Shown here piece after piece: positions 61,319 through 64,000 of a DNA stretch of 64,000 nt. Numbering within the stretch: the stretch's first letter is position 1; the number at the start of each line of letters is the position of its first letter. The notes below the pieces were generated by a model. It was not told where the DNA came from, did no database searches, and saw nothing but the letters and a program-made list of their open reading frames with translations. This DNA is from CAVQYV01 sp963718295 [NCBI: uncultured Methylomirabilota bacterium] (GTDB lineage Bacteria; Methylomirabilota; Methylomirabilia; CAVQYV01). The translations under genes and the position numbers were made by a program. Location: NCBI GenBank assembly GCA_963718295.1, contig CAVQYV010000014.1, positions 5,882 to 69,881 of the forward strand, given 5' to 3'.

Positions 61319-63303
61319 GCGCAAAGTCCAGAAAATGGTTCCGCTTCCGGATCGCCACCCTGCTGGCGATGTTCCTGGTGCTGTTCTGCGTGCTCGTCTT
61401 CCGGGCCTTCCACCTCCAGATCATGACGGGGAAGACCTACAAGAACCTTGCCGATAAGCAGCACAATAAAACCCTCCAGCTCCACCCCGAGCGAGGGATC
61501 ATCTTCGATCGAAACGGCGAGAAGCTTGCCGCGAGTATCCTCGCCGACTCCGTCTTCGCCGACCCCTCCAAGATCGACAACGTCGAAGAGGCGGCCGCAC
61601 AGCTGGCCGCCGTGACGGGTCAGCCCAAAAAAACGATCGTCCAGCAGATCACGAAAGCGAAGAATTTCTGCTGGGTCGCCCGCATGATCACCCCCGCCCA
61701 GTCTGAACAGATCAAGAACCTCAAACTGGAGGGGGTCTACCTGATCCAGGAACCCAAGCGCTTCTATCCGAACAAGGAACTGGCCGGCCACCTGATCGGC
61801 TTCGTGGGCATGGACTCCAACGGCCTCGAGGGCCTCGAGATGCGCTACGACAGCTACCTCCGGGGAGAGCCGGAGAAGATCCTCTGGGGCCGTGACGCCC
61901 GGGGGAAGAAGCTCTACCTGCCGGAGCGCGCCGTGACAGGCAAGAAGGACGAGCAGCTGAGCCTTGTCCTCACCCTCGACAGCCGCATCCAGCATGCCGT
62001 GGAGTCGAACCTGAAGGAGGCCGTTCTCCGGACCCGCGCCCGCGGCGGTTTCATCATCGTCATGGACCCCCGCACGGGGGAGATCCTCGCCATGGCCAAC
62101 AGTCCTGTTTTCAACCCGAACGCCTACGCGAGCGCCACGGCGGACAACAAGCGCAACAAGGCCATCACGGACTGCTTCGACCCCGGCTCCACCTTCAAGC
62201 CCTTCCTGGTGGCCGCCGCCATCGAGGAGGGTGTCGTGAAGGAGGAGGACCGCTTCAATTGCGAAAACGGCGCCTACCGCGTGGCCAACGCGACCTTCCA
62301 CGAGGCGAACCGCAAGCGGCACGGGGTTCTCACGGTGCGAGAGATATTAAAGTATTCGAGCAACATCGGCTCCGTGAAGATCTCCGAGAAGCTGGGCCGC
62401 GAGAAGTTCCACCGCTACATCAAAGATTTCGGCTTCGGCCAGAAAACGAACATCGAGATGCCCGGCGAGATTTCGGGGCTGCTGAGGCCCTGGCAGAACT
62501 GGACGCAGGTCGACACCTCAACGGTCGCCTTCGGCCAGGGAATCTCGGTGACGGCCATCCAGCTCGTCTCGGCGCTTTCGGCCATCGCCAACGACGGGGT
62601 GCTCATGCAGCCCCACATCGTGAAGAAATTCGTCGACGTCAACGGGGAGACGGTCCGGGAGTTCGCCCCCACTGCCGTGCGCAGGGTCATCTCCGCCGAC
62701 ACGGCCCGACGGATCACAACCATGCTGACCAACGTCGTGGGCGAGCAGGGCGGCACGGGAAAGAATGCGGCCCTCGTGAACGTGGATGTGGCCGGCAAGA
62801 CCGGCACGGCCCAGAAATTCGACTTTGCGCAGAAGCGTTTCTCCAGCGAGCGGGTCCGGACCTCCTTCATGGGGTTTTTCCCCGCCGAGGCCCCGCGATT
62901 CGTCATGCTGATCTCCATCGACGAGCCCCAGCTGCACAAGTGGGGCGGAGAGGCGGCGGCCCCCGTGTTCAAGTCCATCTCCCAGCAGATCATCCGCTGC
63001 TTCGAGCCCGACATCGGGGAGACGCCCCCCGTCCAGGAAACGCAAATCAACACGGGCGCGAAGATCCAGCTCGTGTCGACCCCCGCAGGGATCCCGGCGG
63101 CTCAAGCCGCTGCAACGGTAGAGGAGGCCGTCATACCCGACTTCCGGGGCATGACGGTGCGGCAGGCCCTGAAGGCGGCCCAGGAGAAAGGCCTTGAGAT
63201 GAAAGTCACGGGAAGCGGATGGGCATCGAGCCAGAAACCGGCGCCAGGGACCCCGCTCAAGGGCCACCGGTTGTGCGCCGTATCCTTCAGCACCGAGGAC
63301 TGA
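61315..63303 (+). CDS. ftsI: Septal transpeptidase FtsI (PBP3) with PASTA domain
   Basis: A 662-residue class B penicillin-binding protein. One N-terminal helix (IATLLAMFLVLFCVLVFRAF), the non-catalytic domain with RGIIFDRNGEKLA, and the transpeptidase domain: active Ser in DPGSTFKPF, SSN in KYSSNIGS and KTGT in VAGKTGTAQ. A single PASTA domain ends the protein (VIPDFRGMTVRQALKAAQ). It crosslinks septal peptidoglycan. Confidence 0.96.
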   Translation: MSAKSRKWFRFRIATLLAMFLVLFCVLVFRAFHLQIMTGKTYKNLADKQHNKTLQLHPERGIIFDRNGEKLAASILADSVFADPSKIDNVEEAAAQLAAVTGQPKKTIVQQITKAKNFCWVARMITPAQSEQIKNLKLEGVYLIQEPKRFYPNKELAGHLIGFVGMDSNGLEGLEMRYDSYLRGEPEKILWGRDARGKKLYLPERAVTGKKDEQLSLVLTLDSRIQHAVESNLKEAVLRTRARGGFIIVMDPRTGEILAMANSPVFNPNAYASATADNKRNKAITDCFDPGSTFKPFLVAAAIEEGVVKEEDRFNCENGAYRVANATFHEANRKRHGVLTVREILKYSSNIGSVKISEKLGREKFHRYIKDFGFGQKTNIEMPGEISGLLRPWQNWTQVDTSTVAFGQGISVTAIQLVSALSAIANDGVLMQPHIVKKFVDVNGETVREFAPTAVRRVISADTARRITTMLTNVVGEQGGTGKNAALVNVDVAGKTGTAQKFDFAQKRFSSERVRTSFMGFFPAEAPRFVMLISIDEPQLHKWGGEAAAPVFKSISQQIIRCFEPDIGETPPVQETQINTGAKIQLVSTPAGIPAAQAAATVEEAVIPDFRGMTVRQALKAAQEKGLEMKVTGSGWASSQKPAPGTPLKGHRLCAVSFSTED

Positions 63304-63312
63304 GAGGCCGAC

Positions 63313-64000
63313 GTGGACTTGCTTGAACTGCTGGAAAAGGTCGATGTCCTGGAGGTTCACGGGACACGGGCCCGGGAGATCGAGGGCATCTGCTTCGACT
63401 CGCGTCGCTGCGAGGCGGACTTTCTGTTCGTCGCCGTCGCGGGGATGAAATTCGACGGGCATCTCTTCGTCCCCGAGGCCGTCCGGCGCGGGGCGAAGGC
63501 CATCGTCTACGAGAAGGAGATCGCCCGCCACGCCAGCTACACCTCCATCCGGGTTCGCGACAGCCGCAGGGCCCTGGGGGTCCTGGGAAAGAATTTCTTC
63601 GAGAATCCCTCGGGCGCACTCGGCCTTGTCGGCGTGACCGGCACCAACGGCAAGACGACAGTCACCTACCTCCTGGAGTCGATCTTGCGGGAAGCGGGCC
63701 ACGAGCCAGGCGTCATCGGGACCGTCAACTACCGCTGGGGTACAAAGGTGCTCCCCGCCTCGCACACCACCCCCGAGTCCTTCGATCTGCAGCGACTGCT
63801 CGCCGAGATCCGCAGCGCGGGCATCACCCACCTGGTCATGGAGGTGTCCTCTCACGCCCTGGAGCTCAGGAGGGTGGAGGACTGCGAGTTCGACCTTGGC
63901 ATCTTCATGAACCTCACCCGGGATCACCTCGACTTCCACGGCACCATGGAGGACTACTACGCCTCCAAGAAGCGCTTCTTCACGGATTTGCTGGCAGGCG
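63313..64000 (+). CDS. murE: UDP-MurNAc-tripeptide synthetase MurE (5' part)
   Basis: A GTG at 63313 (GAGAGG upstream, 9 nt after the ftsI stop) opens a frame that runs off the window: at least 229 codons. It reads GICFDSRRCEADFLFVAVAG and VTGTNGKTTVTYLL (ATP loop), then ASHTTPESFDLQRLLAEI and MEVSSHALELRRV, all typical of MurE. It adds the third residue (usually meso-diaminopimelate) to the peptidoglycan stem. The place after ftsI is the standard dcw order. Confidence 0.95.
   Translation, partial: MDLLELLEKVDVLEVHGTRAREIEGICFDSRRCEADFLFVAVAGMKFDGHLFVPEAVRRGAKAIVYEKEIARHASYTSIRVRDSRRALGVLGKNFFENPSGALGLVGVTGTNGKTTVTYLLESILREAGHEPGVIGTVNYRWGTKVLPASHTTPESFDLQRLLAEIRSAGITHLVMEVSSHALELRRVEDCEFDLGIFMNLTRDHLDFHGTMEDYYASKKRFFTDLLAG

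Noticed and set aside
62518-63939. A 473-codon minus-strand frame opposite ftsI and murE
   Set aside because: Antisense shadow of two clearly conserved dcw genes; no start signal or domain is visible.

Overview
The window is a mosaic bacterial chromosome segment. It carries core metabolism, metal and cobalamin uptake and synthesis, oxygen-defence enzymes and the start of a dcw (division and cell wall) cluster. Gram-negative features are clear: outer-membrane barrels, lipoproteins, a Tat signal, sigma-54 activators, and FtsL/FtsI. The gene mix (desulfoferrodoxin-type superoxide reductase, rubrerythrins, a TudS-like desulfidase, ruvX-mltG-mraZ order) suggests an anaerobic or microaerophilic member of the Desulfobacterota or a related phylum. 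This is inference; there is no rRNA or tRNA to test it.

Layout. 0-5 kb: phage-terminase-like fragment, damaged VOC gene, small unknown genes, a DUF362 protein and a seven-repeat SBBP lipoprotein. 5.3-8.8 kb: a tightly coupled four-gene operon (methyltransferase, class I isoprenoid-synthase-like protein, FtsX-type permease, ABC ATPase). 9-13.4 kb: rhodanese, Tat-exported superoxide reductase, frameshifted PfpI, ferritin-like protein, stand-alone Lrp ligand-binding domain, glutamate dehydrogenase. 13.6-18.2 kb: large GAF/AAA+ sigma-54 activator and argS. 18.3-24.7 kb: two secreted pilin-like subunits, a PapD-like chaperone and an outer-membrane barrel with SdrD-like domains. This operon sits behind a textbook -24/-12 sigma-54 promoter and next to an NtrC-type response regulator. 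It is my best candidate for an undescribed surface-fibre system. 25-31.3 kb: an outer-membrane protein, then a nickel/cobalt ECF transporter locus (CbiM, NikK-like, NikL-like, barrel, CbiQ, CbiO with a His-rich tail). 31.4-36.3 kb: cupin and hexapeptide acyltransferase, then cobU-cbiX-cobT-cobS-cobC for cobalamin nucleotide-loop assembly. 36.4-40.4 kb: aconitase and isocitrate dehydrogenase.

From 40.5 to 58 kb the sequence is a patchwork. A GC-rich operon fragment (CIA30, SRPBCC, FeS photolyase, SDR, membrane protein) is broken at both ends. A lower-GC stretch holds rubrerythrin, TudS-like, PNPOx-like, DUF4174 and bacterioferritin genes. A GC-rich exported KatG and an IS256-type transposase lie between copies of an 84-bp repeat. 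Then comes what looks like an integrase-less cassette array: three attC-like sites in one orientation following an aldo/keto reductase, a PhzF protein and a small membrane protein. A group II intron remnant (3' part only) abuts the array with a 3' exon that reads like an attC core box. A REP-associated (RAYT) transposase and an IS1380 remnant interrupt the array.

58-64 kb is an orderly GC-rich cell-wall/division operon: ruvX, mltG, mraZ (with promoter and three GTGGA operator repeats at exact 10-bp period), rsmH, ftsL, ftsI and the start of murE. Several genes are damaged (VOC, pfpI, cbiX, FlK-like thioesterase). The pfpI and cbiX lesions are single-base shifts in or beside short homopolymer runs and could be sequencing errors. 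The sharp composition steps could be real transfers or assembly joins.
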